Positions 8,674 to 16,701 of a DNA stretch of 64,000 bases are shown one piece after another. Positions within the stretch are counted from its first letter, which is position 1, and each line of letters opens with the position of its first letter. Position numbers and translations under genes: made by a program. The notes under the pieces were generated by a model. The model was not told the origin of the DNA, did not search any database, and saw only the letters and a program-made list of their open reading frames with translations. Source of the DNA: CAMCTV01 sp964420985. GTDB taxonomy: Bacteria > Bacteroidota > Bacteroidia > Flavobacteriales_D > Sanyastnellaceae. The DNA lies in NCBI GenBank assembly GCA_964420985.1, contig CAYQUT010000002.1, positions 151,456 to 215,455 of the forward strand, given 5' to 3'.

Positions 8674-9683
8674 TATCTCTTGGTCCAAGCACGCGGGTCA
8701 ACGGTTAAAACTTTGGCGCGCAGTTTTGCCTCATCTTTTTCGTTGTTGGTTGTACCATAAACAGCGTAGAAAAAATCTTGGAAAGGGATAACCTTGGCAT
8801 TAGAAAAACCTTGGCCTTTCATCGTGTTCACTTGGTCTTGTGCGTTGCTTTTGGATTTGAAAACCCCACCAACTACCCATGACTTTCCCCATTCAGAGTG
8901 GTTTTGTTTGGTGTCAACATTTGTTATCTTAGAAACGATGGTTTGGTCTTGCTTTCGTTCCTTTTCAACACGCTCTGACTTTTGAACCGTCATCTTGTTA
9001 ACGACAATGGGTTCAGCATTCCAAAGGTCAATGAATTCTTGTTGGAAATTATTTCCAGGAATAGGATTGACGATGTTTGGGACTGACGATCTATTGGATT
9101 TTTGCTCAGATGGGGCAGTTAGCCCTGGGTTCCATCCTGCAGTATCCGTTTGGGTTGAATGGTTATTGAAGACAAATAATCCTGAGGCAAGGAGTACAGC
9201 GATTGAAGCTGCAGCTGCTATTTTCTTCCATGAACCTGTTGTTTGGACCACCCCGGTTGGTGTTTGTTTATTGGCCGTCAATTGGATATTGGCTAGACCA
9301 AATGCTGTGAAATCAGCAACAAACTTTTCACTAGGAATAAATTGTATCTGACCTTGTGCATCAGACCACAAAGTACCAATTCCATTCAAATGTGACTTTT
9401 GACCATTGGCCAGTTGATTTTGAATTTGCTTGGTCCATTGATCCAATTGGGCTTGGGCATTTTGCAAAGTTTCCCCTGTGCTCTTCACAAAGTTGTTCAA
9501 CAACAAACCATCATTTGCCGTCAAATGACGATTAAATCCCAATTGCTTACTGGGGGGTTGAATGGAGTGATTAATTGGGTGAATAACCGCACTTTTATAA
9601 AAAGTAACAAAGCCGCCCAATTGCGGAACAATCACACAATCATGTTTGAGCAGGAGTTGGGATATGATAACTTCAAACTTCAC
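8673..9683 (-). CDS. Membrane protein with N-terminal CCDC81-like HU domains and C-terminal SPOR domain
   Basis: A 336-residue protein with an unusual domain order. Residues 1-135 resemble the prokaryotic CCDC81-like HU domains found in Bacteroidota (QLLLKHDCVIVPQLGGFV, then a second unit with HLNGIGTLW and FGL). One transmembrane helix follows at about 153-172, then a polar linker, and a SPOR domain at about 266-333 (SWVVGGVFKS, FFYAVYG). SPOR domains bind denuded peptidoglycan at division sites. With a single membrane span, the HU-like part would be cytoplasmic and the SPOR part periplasmic. The start is GTG, supported by a TATTTTTG box four nucleotides upstream. Whether the HU-like part binds DNA is unknown. 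Confidence 0.85.
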   Translation of the reverse strand: MKFEVIISQLLLKHDCVIVPQLGGFVTFYKSAVIHPINHSIQPPSKQLGFNRHLTANDGLLLNNFVKSTGETLQNAQAQLDQWTKQIQNQLANGQKSHLNGIGTLWSDAQGQIQFIPSEKFVADFTAFGLANIQLTANKQTPTGVVQTTGSWKKIAAAASIAVLLASGLFVFNNHSTQTDTAGWNPGLTAPSEQKSNRSSVPNIVNPIPGNNFQQEFIDLWNAEPIVVNKMTVQKSERVEKERKQDQTIVSKITNVDTKQNHSEWGKSWVVGGVFKSKSNAQDQVNTMKGQGFSNAKVIPFQDFFYAVYGTTNNEKDEAKLRAKVLTVDPRAWTKR

Positions 9684-9687
9684 CTTT

Positions 9688-9695
9688 CAAAAATA
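9688..9695 (-). promoter_or_regulatory. -7 promoter box (TATTTTTG) of the HU/SPOR gene
   Basis: A perfect TAnnTTTG on the minus strand lies exactly 4 nt before the GTG start at 9683, implying a nearly leaderless mRNA. No good -33 TTG is visible at 19-23 bp. Confidence 0.5.
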
Positions 9696-9705
9696 CAAAA
9701 AATGA

Positions 9706-10431
9706 TCAAAGGAAAAGACTTAAAATGTGCTGCAAATCTTCTGGTGTATCCACTGAAGGCGTTTCTACTTGAGTTTCAATAGTTAAGATTTTGTATCCAT
9801 TGTCCAGCCATCTCAATTGTTCCAATGATTCTGCTTTTTCGAGTTTGGAAGGGTTTAATTGATGGAGGTTTCTTAAAAAGTCAGTGGAATAGGCGTACAT
9901 GCCAAGGTGTTTGAAAAAACCTGTGAAATGCTCTTCATGCTGAAAGTGCGGAATGGGACTTCGAGAAAAATACAACGCGTGACCATCGAGGTTGCGCACG
10001 CATTTCACACGATTGAAGTTCCGGTAATCTTCGATGTTGTTGTTCCACATGACCAGAGTGGCAATGTCTGACGTGTTTTGTTGCATGGCTTTAGCAAGCG
10101 CGTCAATCTGAGAAATATCCACCAGAGGTTCATCTCCCTGAACATTGATTACGGCATCAAATGTATTGTCCAGCGATTGAATCACCTCTGCGCAGCGGTC
10201 TGTGCCGCTTTGCGCTTGGTCACTGGTCATTACCACTTTACCTCCAAATGACAATACCGTTTCCTCAATACGATGATCATCTGTAGCCACAACCCATTCT
10301 GTAACTTGTTGTGATAAAACACAACGATCCCAAACATGTTGAATCATGGTTTTTTCTTTTATCAGGACCAAAGGTTTTCCGGGATAACGTGAACTGGCAT
10401 ATCGCGCAGGAATTACGCCTAAAATTTTCAT
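9706..10431 (-). CDS. kdsB: 3-deoxy-manno-octulosonate (KDO) cytidylyltransferase
   Basis: KdsB activates KDO as CMP-KDO for LPS inner-core assembly. The 241 residues are near the standard length. The N-terminal IPARYASSRYPGKPL is the diagnostic nucleotide-binding signature; VATDDHRI and NVQGDEPL provide the metal- and substrate-binding acidic residues, and HLGMYAYS is conserved. The ATG overlaps the stop of the upstream TonB receptor as ATGA (10428-10431), so translation is probably coupled. This fits the other LPS genes in the window (glycosyltransferases at 24.7-26.4 kb, O-antigen ligase-like at 26.3 kb, lptB at 41 kb). Identification is secure. Confidence 0.97.
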   Translation of the reverse strand: MKILGVIPARYASSRYPGKPLVLIKEKTMIQHVWDRCVLSQQVTEWVVATDDHRIEETVLSFGGKVVMTSDQAQSGTDRCAEVIQSLDNTFDAVINVQGDEPLVDISQIDALAKAMQQNTSDIATLVMWNNNIEDYRNFNRVKCVRNLDGHALYFSRSPIPHFQHEEHFTGFFKHLGMYAYSTDFLRNLHQLNPSKLEKAESLEQLRWLDNGYKILTIETQVETPSVDTPEDLQHILSLFL

Positions 10432-12878
10432 AAGTCGATGCTGTATTGCAGGTTGATGAGACGAGTGGATTCAATGGCCAATGGACGAATGGCATATATT
10501 CTGTTCAAGATGTTGTTTACGCTGAGGGTCACCTGTTGTTGGTTCCACTTGAGTCCTGCACGGGCGTCAAAAATCCAATCACCGGATTGGTGTGATTCAC
10601 GCCATTGAATAATACCGGGGTTAAAGTCATCAGGGAAATAAAACTCCAATAGTTCAAATGCGTTGTCGATATTTTGCATGTGACTGTTGTATCTGGCGCT
10701 TACACCCACGTGCCAAGCCTTTGCATGCAAAGAGACGTCACCACGAAGGAGGTGTTGCATTCTGTACTTTAAAATATTGTTGGCAGGGTCAGATGAGGTG
10801 CTGGAGTAATTGGTTGACGCAAATAATGGAAGTACAAATGGATTGTTCATCGGGCGGGTGGCGTAATTGTAGGATGGGGAAGTTGAAGTAGGAAGGGTAT
10901 AGGTGTATCCCATCAAGACGTCCACATGCATGTCTTTTTTGATCTCACCTGTGCCCATGATGCTGAGTTCAGCACCTTGCACTTTAGCCGATCCAGTATT
11001 GAGACTTTTAAAACCCAATCCGAGCATGTTGTTCAATCCTGGATTTTCCGCCCATTGCCCAAAAGTAAATTCGATGAATTGGTCAAACGTTTGTTGAAAT
11101 ACAGCAGCGTCCAAGTACCCATTGAATTGACCCAATTTAAACCCTTGTTTGATTCCCAATTCAATATTTTCTGATGACTCAGGTTTTAATTCAGGATTGG
11201 CATACACCTTAACCGCTCCTAGAGAGGTTATAATGAATTTCTCAGCAATGCTCGGAAAGCGAAAGCCTTGTCCAAAAGAAGCTCTCAAATGAGTGTGCTC
11301 AAACAATTTATAATTGATACCGGCCCTAAAAACAGGTTTTTGTGATTGTTCTTGGTTAATGGTAAATTGTTCTAAACGACAACCAGCAGATATGAATAAT
11401 CTTTTTCGCCATTGGCCATCTGCTTGAAAAAATGCCGCGCGATTACTGGCGCTATTGATTCCATCGGGGTTACCACCAATATACAACTCACCCTTAGCTT
11501 GGGTTATGCTATTCACTGCCCCTATCGTTGTTCTAATTCCAGGAATTCCCCAGCTTTCCCAATCTTGCTGGTATTGGTATTCTGTGTAATAAACATCACT
11601 GTAATTTCCCTGCGCATTGTCGTTGTAATTGTCCAGTGATTGCCAGCGTGATTTGAGAGTATGTTTACTTCCTTTTTTGTTGTAATATTCCACAAAGGGA
11701 TCAATGGCCGATACCAATTGGTAGGTGTAGGTATTTGAACCGCTGTATGCACCAAAAAGGCCATCATTGCTATTTTCCCAAATTAAAGTAGAAAGGCTTT
11801 GACTTTGGGCTACAATGCCATTGATGCCGTAGGAAAGACCTTGGATTTTTGGGTTGCGGTGTCTTAATTGAAAATTGATTCGGCTTCTGTTTTCACTGCT
11901 GTACCGATCTACAGTAAAGGGATTTTGATCGTAGGCCAAAACATTTCCCAAACTGTCTTTATTCGGGCCCATGTGTCCATCATCGGCTTGAAGAGTGGCG
12001 GCCAAAAGCCATTCCCAATTTCCATTTTTCTGACTGTGATTAAAAAAATATCCCGCTTTTTTGTTGAGCCCTTGCCAATAATGTTGCGGGCCTTTGGGTG
12101 CACTGTATGCCCCTGACCAAACTTGTAATCTCGTCTTTGGTGTGGAAGTGGGGTAGGCCGTCCTGAAATGGATAACCCCGGACAAGGCAGAACTTCCGTA
12201 AAGCACGCTGCTTGCTCCTTTGATGATTTCCAATTGCGCAATGTTTTCCATTGGCATAAATGCCCATGAAGCTTTACCGGCATCGCCACTCAGAATGGGA
12301 ATGTCATCAATGAGGACCTGAACCCTTGATCCAGCTCCAAAACTATAACCACTTCCGCTTCTGATTTGCGGCTCATCATCGACAATGATTACACCGGGAA
12401 CTTGCTGCAAGCCATCCTCCAATGAGGTTACATTTTTATCTTGTAATAGCCGAGGTTGAATGACTTCCATGCTCATGGTGACATTAGCAATGTCTTGCTG
12501 AAACTTGCCTGCTGAAATAACCAATTGCTTGAAGTCCATTGATTTTTCTGTGAGAAAAATTACCCCAATGTTTCTGTTCTCTTTTAGATTTTGGATGGTC
12601 AAATATTTGTCATGATACCCAATACATTTAATCGTCAACTGATGATTTCCCTCGGGAAGACCAAATTGAAAATTTCCATTTAAATCAGATCGCACTCCTT
12701 CTTCACCATTGGAAATCGTTACTCCCGGTATAGATTCTTGTAAATGGCTACTGTCCCTGAAAGAGCCTTGGATTATAAAAACAGCCTTTTTCGAGGCGTT
12801 TTGGGCTGAGACGTTGAGGTAAATCCCCAATAGAAATAAGGAGGTGATAAAAATTCGAATCAGTAAGTTTCTCTTCAT
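10428..12878 (-). CDS. TonB-dependent receptor with carboxypeptidase-like regulatory domain
   Basis: An intact 816-residue outer-membrane receptor. Residues 1-26 are a signal peptide ending in VSAQ. A carboxypeptidase-like beta domain follows (about 30-115, DLNGNFQFGLPEGNHQL), then the plug (QQVPGVIIVDDEPQIRSGSG, VQVLIDDIPI, YGSSALSGV) and a barrel to the C-terminus. I start at ATG 12878, because the 24 residues added by an upstream start (12950) would precede the signal peptide. No TonB-box partner, SusD or metal-transport gene is adjacent, so the substrate is unknown; the fold order resembles receptors for metal chelates or vitamin B12. It is a paralogue of the interrupted receptor at the left edge. 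The gene overlaps kdsB by 4 bp and heads a minus-strand run to the HAD gene. Confidence 0.93.
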   Translation of the reverse strand: MKRNLLIRIFITSLFLLGIYLNVSAQNASKKAVFIIQGSFRDSSHLQESIPGVTISNGEEGVRSDLNGNFQFGLPEGNHQLTIKCIGYHDKYLTIQNLKENRNIGVIFLTEKSMDFKQLVISAGKFQQDIANVTMSMEVIQPRLLQDKNVTSLEDGLQQVPGVIIVDDEPQIRSGSGYSFGAGSRVQVLIDDIPILSGDAGKASWAFMPMENIAQLEIIKGASSVLYGSSALSGVIHFRTAYPTSTPKTRLQVWSGAYSAPKGPQHYWQGLNKKAGYFFNHSQKNGNWEWLLAATLQADDGHMGPNKDSLGNVLAYDQNPFTVDRYSSENRSRINFQLRHRNPKIQGLSYGINGIVAQSQSLSTLIWENSNDGLFGAYSGSNTYTYQLVSAIDPFVEYYNKKGSKHTLKSRWQSLDNYNDNAQGNYSDVYYTEYQYQQDWESWGIPGIRTTIGAVNSITQAKGELYIGGNPDGINSASNRAAFFQADGQWRKRLFISAGCRLEQFTINQEQSQKPVFRAGINYKLFEHTHLRASFGQGFRFPSIAEKFIITSLGAVKVYANPELKPESSENIELGIKQGFKLGQFNGYLDAAVFQQTFDQFIEFTFGQWAENPGLNNMLGLGFKSLNTGSAKVQGAELSIMGTGEIKKDMHVDVLMGYTYTLPTSTSPSYNYATRPMNNPFVLPLFASTNYSSTSSDPANNILKYRMQHLLRGDVSLHAKAWHVGVSARYNSHMQNIDNAFELLEFYFPDDFNPGIIQWRESHQSGDWIFDARAGLKWNQQQVTLSVNNILNRIYAIRPLAIESTRLINLQYSIDL

Positions 12879-12978
12879 AATGGTTTTGGGTAGTGTTAGA
12901 GAATTCAACATTGGAAAGATAATAATTAGTGATAAGAAAAGCGGTAACATGCCTTTTTTTTCTTTAATTATGCAACTA

Positions 12979-12998
12979 CTACGTGTATCCGAACGTAG
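12979..12998. promoter_or_regulatory. Inverted repeat in the divergent intergenic region
   Basis: CTACGT and ACGTAG, 8 bp apart, lie between the TonB receptor and the SBBP-repeat gene. On the plus strand, TGCAAC (12971-12976), 17 bp, CGTAGAA (12994-13000) also resembles an ECF sigma promoter (AAC...CGT). The palindrome could be an operator or coincidental. Confidence 0.3.
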
Positions 12999-13016
12999 AA
13001 TTTAAAAACCATAGCC

Positions 13017-16000
13017 ATGAAAAGAAGTTTATTCTTGTTCGCCACCTTATTGACTACCGTGCTTAATGCCTTTTCTTATGACATGAAGCAAGGATTTATT
13101 TTGAATAAAGGTCAGTGGAAGGGCGGTGATCGGACGGTGTATTTTGAAAACAAGGACATGCAGCAGGCCATTCGTTTAACCAACAAAGGAATGGAATATG
13201 AGTGGATGCAATTGGAAGGAAGTGAAATGAAATTGCAACGCGCCTTGTTGCGTCCAGTCAAAGGCAACCTAACCCATTTTGAGTCAAAGGAATCCATGGG
13301 GGAGGTAAACTTTTACACGGTAGATGGGGAATTTAATACTGCCGGATATGGTGAGGTTTGTTTTAAAAATGTTTATCCTCAAGTAGATTGGAAGATTTAC
13401 CAGACAGAAAAGGGATTGAAATACGATTGGATTGTTCATCCAGGTGGAAAAGTAGAAGACATCCAAATGGAATGGACAGGACTGGAAGAAATGGGGGTGA
13501 AGAAAAATGGAGGTTTGTTTTTTAAGTCAACCCTTGGAGCTTTATCTGAAGAAAGCCCTGTTAGCTTTCAGAACGGTTCAGAGATTGCCACGCGTTTTGT
13601 TGTAAAAGACAATGTTGTTTCTTTTCAGCTAGAGTCATTTGATGGTCGCAAGGATTTAATCATCGATCCTGAGGTTATTTGGTCATCCTATTATGGCGGT
13701 GAGTCATACGATGAGGTCAATGGAATTGCAGCGGATGTTTCTGGAAATGTCTACATCACAGGTACTACCACCAGTACGACAAATATTTCAGGCAATGCGG
13801 CTGGCGCTTTGATTCATCAGACCAACATGAATGGTACACGAGATGCTTTCTTGGCTAAGTTCAACGCCAATGGCCAACGATTGTGGGCAACTTACTACGG
13901 CGGAGAGGGTCAAGACGAGGGAAATGCTATCGCCATTGATGAGTTTGGATTTGTTTATTTGGCAGGAACCACTACCAGCACGTTTGCGGTAGCTTCCTTT
14001 GGTTTTCAAACTTCTCTGATGGGTATTCGCGATGGATACATGGTTAAATTCAGCAATAATGGTCAGCGTGTTTGGGGCAGTTATTTGGGAGGTTCTGGAA
14101 CAGAGAATGTGTTGGGCATGACAGTGGACAATGATGGTCGATTGATTTTGTTGGGAGAAACCACGTCGAATGATTTCTTGATTTCTGGAACAGGAGATCA
14201 AGTATACAGCGGACAAGGCGATGTATTTGTTACTTGTGTTGCTGGTATGGGAGCTATTTATTGGAGCGTATATTTTGGAGGTGAGAATTTAGAAAATGCC
14301 GGGGGTATAGGTTATGATGCTGTTAGCGATCGTGTTTTTATCACGGGAACCACCGCTTCCGTTACTGGAATTTCATCAGGAAATGGTCAGCAAATGAATT
14401 TTGGGGGAGGTTTAAAGGATGGGTTTTTGGGCGCTCTAGATGAGCAGGGTAATTTGGTTTGGTCTACTTATGTTGGTGGCTCTGGCATTGATGAAGTGCG
14501 CAACAGCAGCTCAGATATTTATGGCAACATTTACATTGTTGGAACTACTTCCTCTACTGGTATGGCGACAGTAGGGGCGCACCAACCCAATTTTGGGGGT
14601 GGGGCGACAGATGCTTTTATGTCTCAGTACAATGTGAATGGAGGGATGATTTGGAGAAGCTACTTTGGAGGACCCGGAACAGATGAAGGTTCTGCGATGG
14701 TCGCCGATAAATTGGGAAACATTTATTTCGGAGGTCAAACCAATTCACAAGGTCTATCGCTGAATAACCCCTTTCAAAATAATGTGGCAGGAGGTACAGA
14801 TGCCTTTTTTAGCAAGTTTACCGTGGAGGGTTTTCCTCAGTGGACCAGCTATTACGGGGGTACGGGCAACGAGGAGTTGAATTTTTTGAATGTAGATTTT
14901 ACTCAAAAATTATTGTTTGCCGGATCCGCAGCTTCAGCCAACTTATCGGATAACGGATGGCAATCAGCCTTGAATGGAGGACAAGATGGTTGGTTTGGTA
15001 AACTAGAGGATTGCCCCAATCCCTACATCACCATTGCTTATGATGGAGATTTGGAGTTTTGTGAAGGAGAATCTATCATGCTGGGCGCAGGGGGTGCAGA
15101 TTGGTATGTTTGGAGCACTGGAGATACCATTCCCTTTATCAATATTGAAGAAACATCTGACATCACGCTTCGTGGCGTTTTGAATGGCTGCCAAGGGATT
15201 TCTTTACCCTTGCACATTGAAGTGAAGCCCGTTCCTGTTGTAGAGATTTTGGCATCTGGTCCTACGCTTTATTGCACCGGTGAAACCATCAGCTTGGAGT
15301 TGTATCCTTCAATCTCCCCGGATTCATTGGTGGCGTATTGGGAGTGGAATGATGGTACTCAAAATGATGTGCAATATGTAGAGGGCGAAAGTGAATGGAC
15401 CATCGAGGTAACGGCCATCAATGGTTGTGACCAAGATGCGGGAATGAATATTGCTTATGCGGAAATGGAGGAAATTGTGATGGCTATTCCCAATGAAGCG
15501 TTGTGTATATCTGATGAACCTATGCAAATGATTGGTTATCCTTTCGGTGGGGAATTCATCAGCAGCACAGGAATGGGAATTGATGGAACTTATTTTGATC
15601 CAGCGCAAGCAGGTGGAGGGTTGCATGATGTACATTATGAAATCATGGACAATGCATCTGGTTGTGCCTCCATGACTGATCCCGTCACCATCGAAGTATT
15701 GTATGCCCCTACAGAACTTTTTATTCCCAATGACACGATTTGTGTAGATGCTGAGCCCATGATCATGATGGGGTTACCCATTGGGGGTTTTTATACTGGA
15801 CTGGGCGTTTCAGGCTCTAACTTCTATCCCAATTTAGCAGGGCCAGGATGGCATGAAGTTTCCTATAACTACATTGACCCTCAAGGTTGCGACAACCGCG
15901 CATTCCAGAGTATTTATGTAGATCCTTGTGGGTTTGTATCCCAACTGGAGAATTTGAACATTCAACTTTTCCCTAACCCAGCTCATCAAACTTTGAATAT

Positions 16001-16181
16001 AAAATCGAACGGATTGTTGTCCGCTCCATTCCATGTTGTGGACATGCAAGGTAAGGTTGTAATGCAAGGCGTAGTTCAAGGTTCAGAAATATTGGATATA
16101 ACGAAACTTGAGTCAGGATTGTATCGTATCAACCTATATTCGCAAGAAGAAACAATCTCATTGCCTTTTGTTAAAGAATAA
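13017..16181 (+). CDS. Large secreted T9SS protein with SBBP-type beta-propeller repeats
   Basis: A 1,054-residue exported protein. A signal peptide (about 1-20) is followed by a DUF7948-like N-terminal domain beginning FILNKGQW and containing a V-YPQVDWKIY stretch. From about residue 220 to 660 there are at least seven SBBP units built on W.SYYGG.G.DEGNAIA...G.VY..GTT.S, predicted to form a beta propeller. Ig-like or PKD-like segments with paired Cys follow (about 665-960), then a type A T9SS tail starting IQLFPNPA and containing HVVDMQGKVV and GLYRINLY. It is probably surface-anchored; no enzyme motif is visible. A lipoprotein gene overlaps its 3' end by 14 bp. Confidence 0.92.
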   Translation: MKRSLFLFATLLTTVLNAFSYDMKQGFILNKGQWKGGDRTVYFENKDMQQAIRLTNKGMEYEWMQLEGSEMKLQRALLRPVKGNLTHFESKESMGEVNFYTVDGEFNTAGYGEVCFKNVYPQVDWKIYQTEKGLKYDWIVHPGGKVEDIQMEWTGLEEMGVKKNGGLFFKSTLGALSEESPVSFQNGSEIATRFVVKDNVVSFQLESFDGRKDLIIDPEVIWSSYYGGESYDEVNGIAADVSGNVYITGTTTSTTNISGNAAGALIHQTNMNGTRDAFLAKFNANGQRLWATYYGGEGQDEGNAIAIDEFGFVYLAGTTTSTFAVASFGFQTSLMGIRDGYMVKFSNNGQRVWGSYLGGSGTENVLGMTVDNDGRLILLGETTSNDFLISGTGDQVYSGQGDVFVTCVAGMGAIYWSVYFGGENLENAGGIGYDAVSDRVFITGTTASVTGISSGNGQQMNFGGGLKDGFLGALDEQGNLVWSTYVGGSGIDEVRNSSSDIYGNIYIVGTTSSTGMATVGAHQPNFGGGATDAFMSQYNVNGGMIWRSYFGGPGTDEGSAMVADKLGNIYFGGQTNSQGLSLNNPFQNNVAGGTDAFFSKFTVEGFPQWTSYYGGTGNEELNFLNVDFTQKLLFAGSAASANLSDNGWQSALNGGQDGWFGKLEDCPNPYITIAYDGDLEFCEGESIMLGAGGADWYVWSTGDTIPFINIEETSDITLRGVLNGCQGISLPLHIEVKPVPVVEILASGPTLYCTGETISLELYPSISPDSLVAYWEWNDGTQNDVQYVEGESEWTIEVTAINGCDQDAGMNIAYAEMEEIVMAIPNEALCISDEPMQMIGYPFGGEFISSTGMGIDGTYFDPAQAGGGLHDVHYEIMDNASGCASMTDPVTIEVLYAPTELFIPNDTICVDAEPMIMMGLPIGGFYTGLGVSGSNFYPNLAGPGWHEVSYNYIDPQGCDNRAFQSIYVDPCGFVSQLENLNIQLFPNPAHQTLNIKSNGLLSAPFHVVDMQGKVVMQGVVQGSEILDITKLESGLYRINLYSQEETISLPFVKE

Positions 16182-16644
16182 ATTCAATACCGCTTGTTAC
16201 CTGTTTTTGATGACCTTTTTCATGGTGTCATGGTCGGGTTGTGATCCAAAAACAGGTGGCCCCGACGAAGGGGATACCAATACGGAGGATCCAACTGAAC
16301 CCGCGCCAACCTCTAACCAAGCGCAGTTGAATTTTATTTGGATGTCCACAACAGATCCTGCACTCAATACAATGGTCGGTGCCATATTGGAGATTTATGA
16401 CCAAGATGGAAATCTGATGAGCATGGGAGTAGATGTGCGATCTAATACAGATGTTGTTTTTGATTGGAATCCCGGAGTGGTCTTCGACGTAGGGAAAACT
16501 TATGTTTTCAAGTTGAAAGATCCGGTGGGTAATTTGGTAGATTCGGGCACGTTTGACCCATCGGTGGCCATTGATCAGGATGAGTTTGCGTTGGTTACCA
16601 CCAAATGCATTTTCTTTCTTCAACTTTCTTGGCAAATTGCCTAA
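16168..16644 (+). CDS. Small lipoprotein of unknown function
   Basis: About 158 residues. I chose a TTG start at 16168: it gives MLKNKF, a hydrophobic stretch (CYLFLMTFFMVSW) and a lipobox WSGC whose Cys would be lipidated, followed by a Pro/Thr/Glu-rich linker (DTNTEDPTEPAPTS) and a beta-rich domain (residues 50-150; AQLNFIWMST, YVFKLKDPVG). A further upstream TTG (16108) would bury the signal peptide, and ATG 16210 would remove its charged N-region. It overlaps the stop of the SBBP protein gene by 14 bp, so the pair is probably cotranscribed and may act together at the outer membrane. I do not recognise the family. Confidence 0.7.
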   Translation: MLKNKFNTACYLFLMTFFMVSWSGCDPKTGGPDEGDTNTEDPTEPAPTSNQAQLNFIWMSTTDPALNTMVGAILEIYDQDGNLMSMGVDVRSNTDVVFDWNPGVVFDVGKTYVFKLKDPVGNLVDSGTFDPSVAIDQDEFALVTTKCIFFLQLSWQIA

Positions 16645-16665
16645 TATTTCTGCGAACAATCCGTT

Positions 16666-16673
16666 TACCTTTG
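16666..16673 (+). promoter_or_regulatory. -7 promoter box (TACCTTTG) of dxs
   Basis: A perfect TAnnTTTG 28 nt before the dxs ATG. The nearest TTG upstream (16637-16639) is 26 bp away, slightly beyond the usual spacing. It predicts a leader of roughly 20-25 nt. Confidence 0.45.
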
Positions 16674-16701
16674 TGTTATTGGTAAATACAACCATTCTGA
16701 A

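Noticed and set aside
10428..12878. SusC/SusD-type polysaccharide utilisation locus
   Set aside because: No SusD-like lipoprotein or glycoside hydrolase gene is present; neighbours are kdsB and envelope genes.
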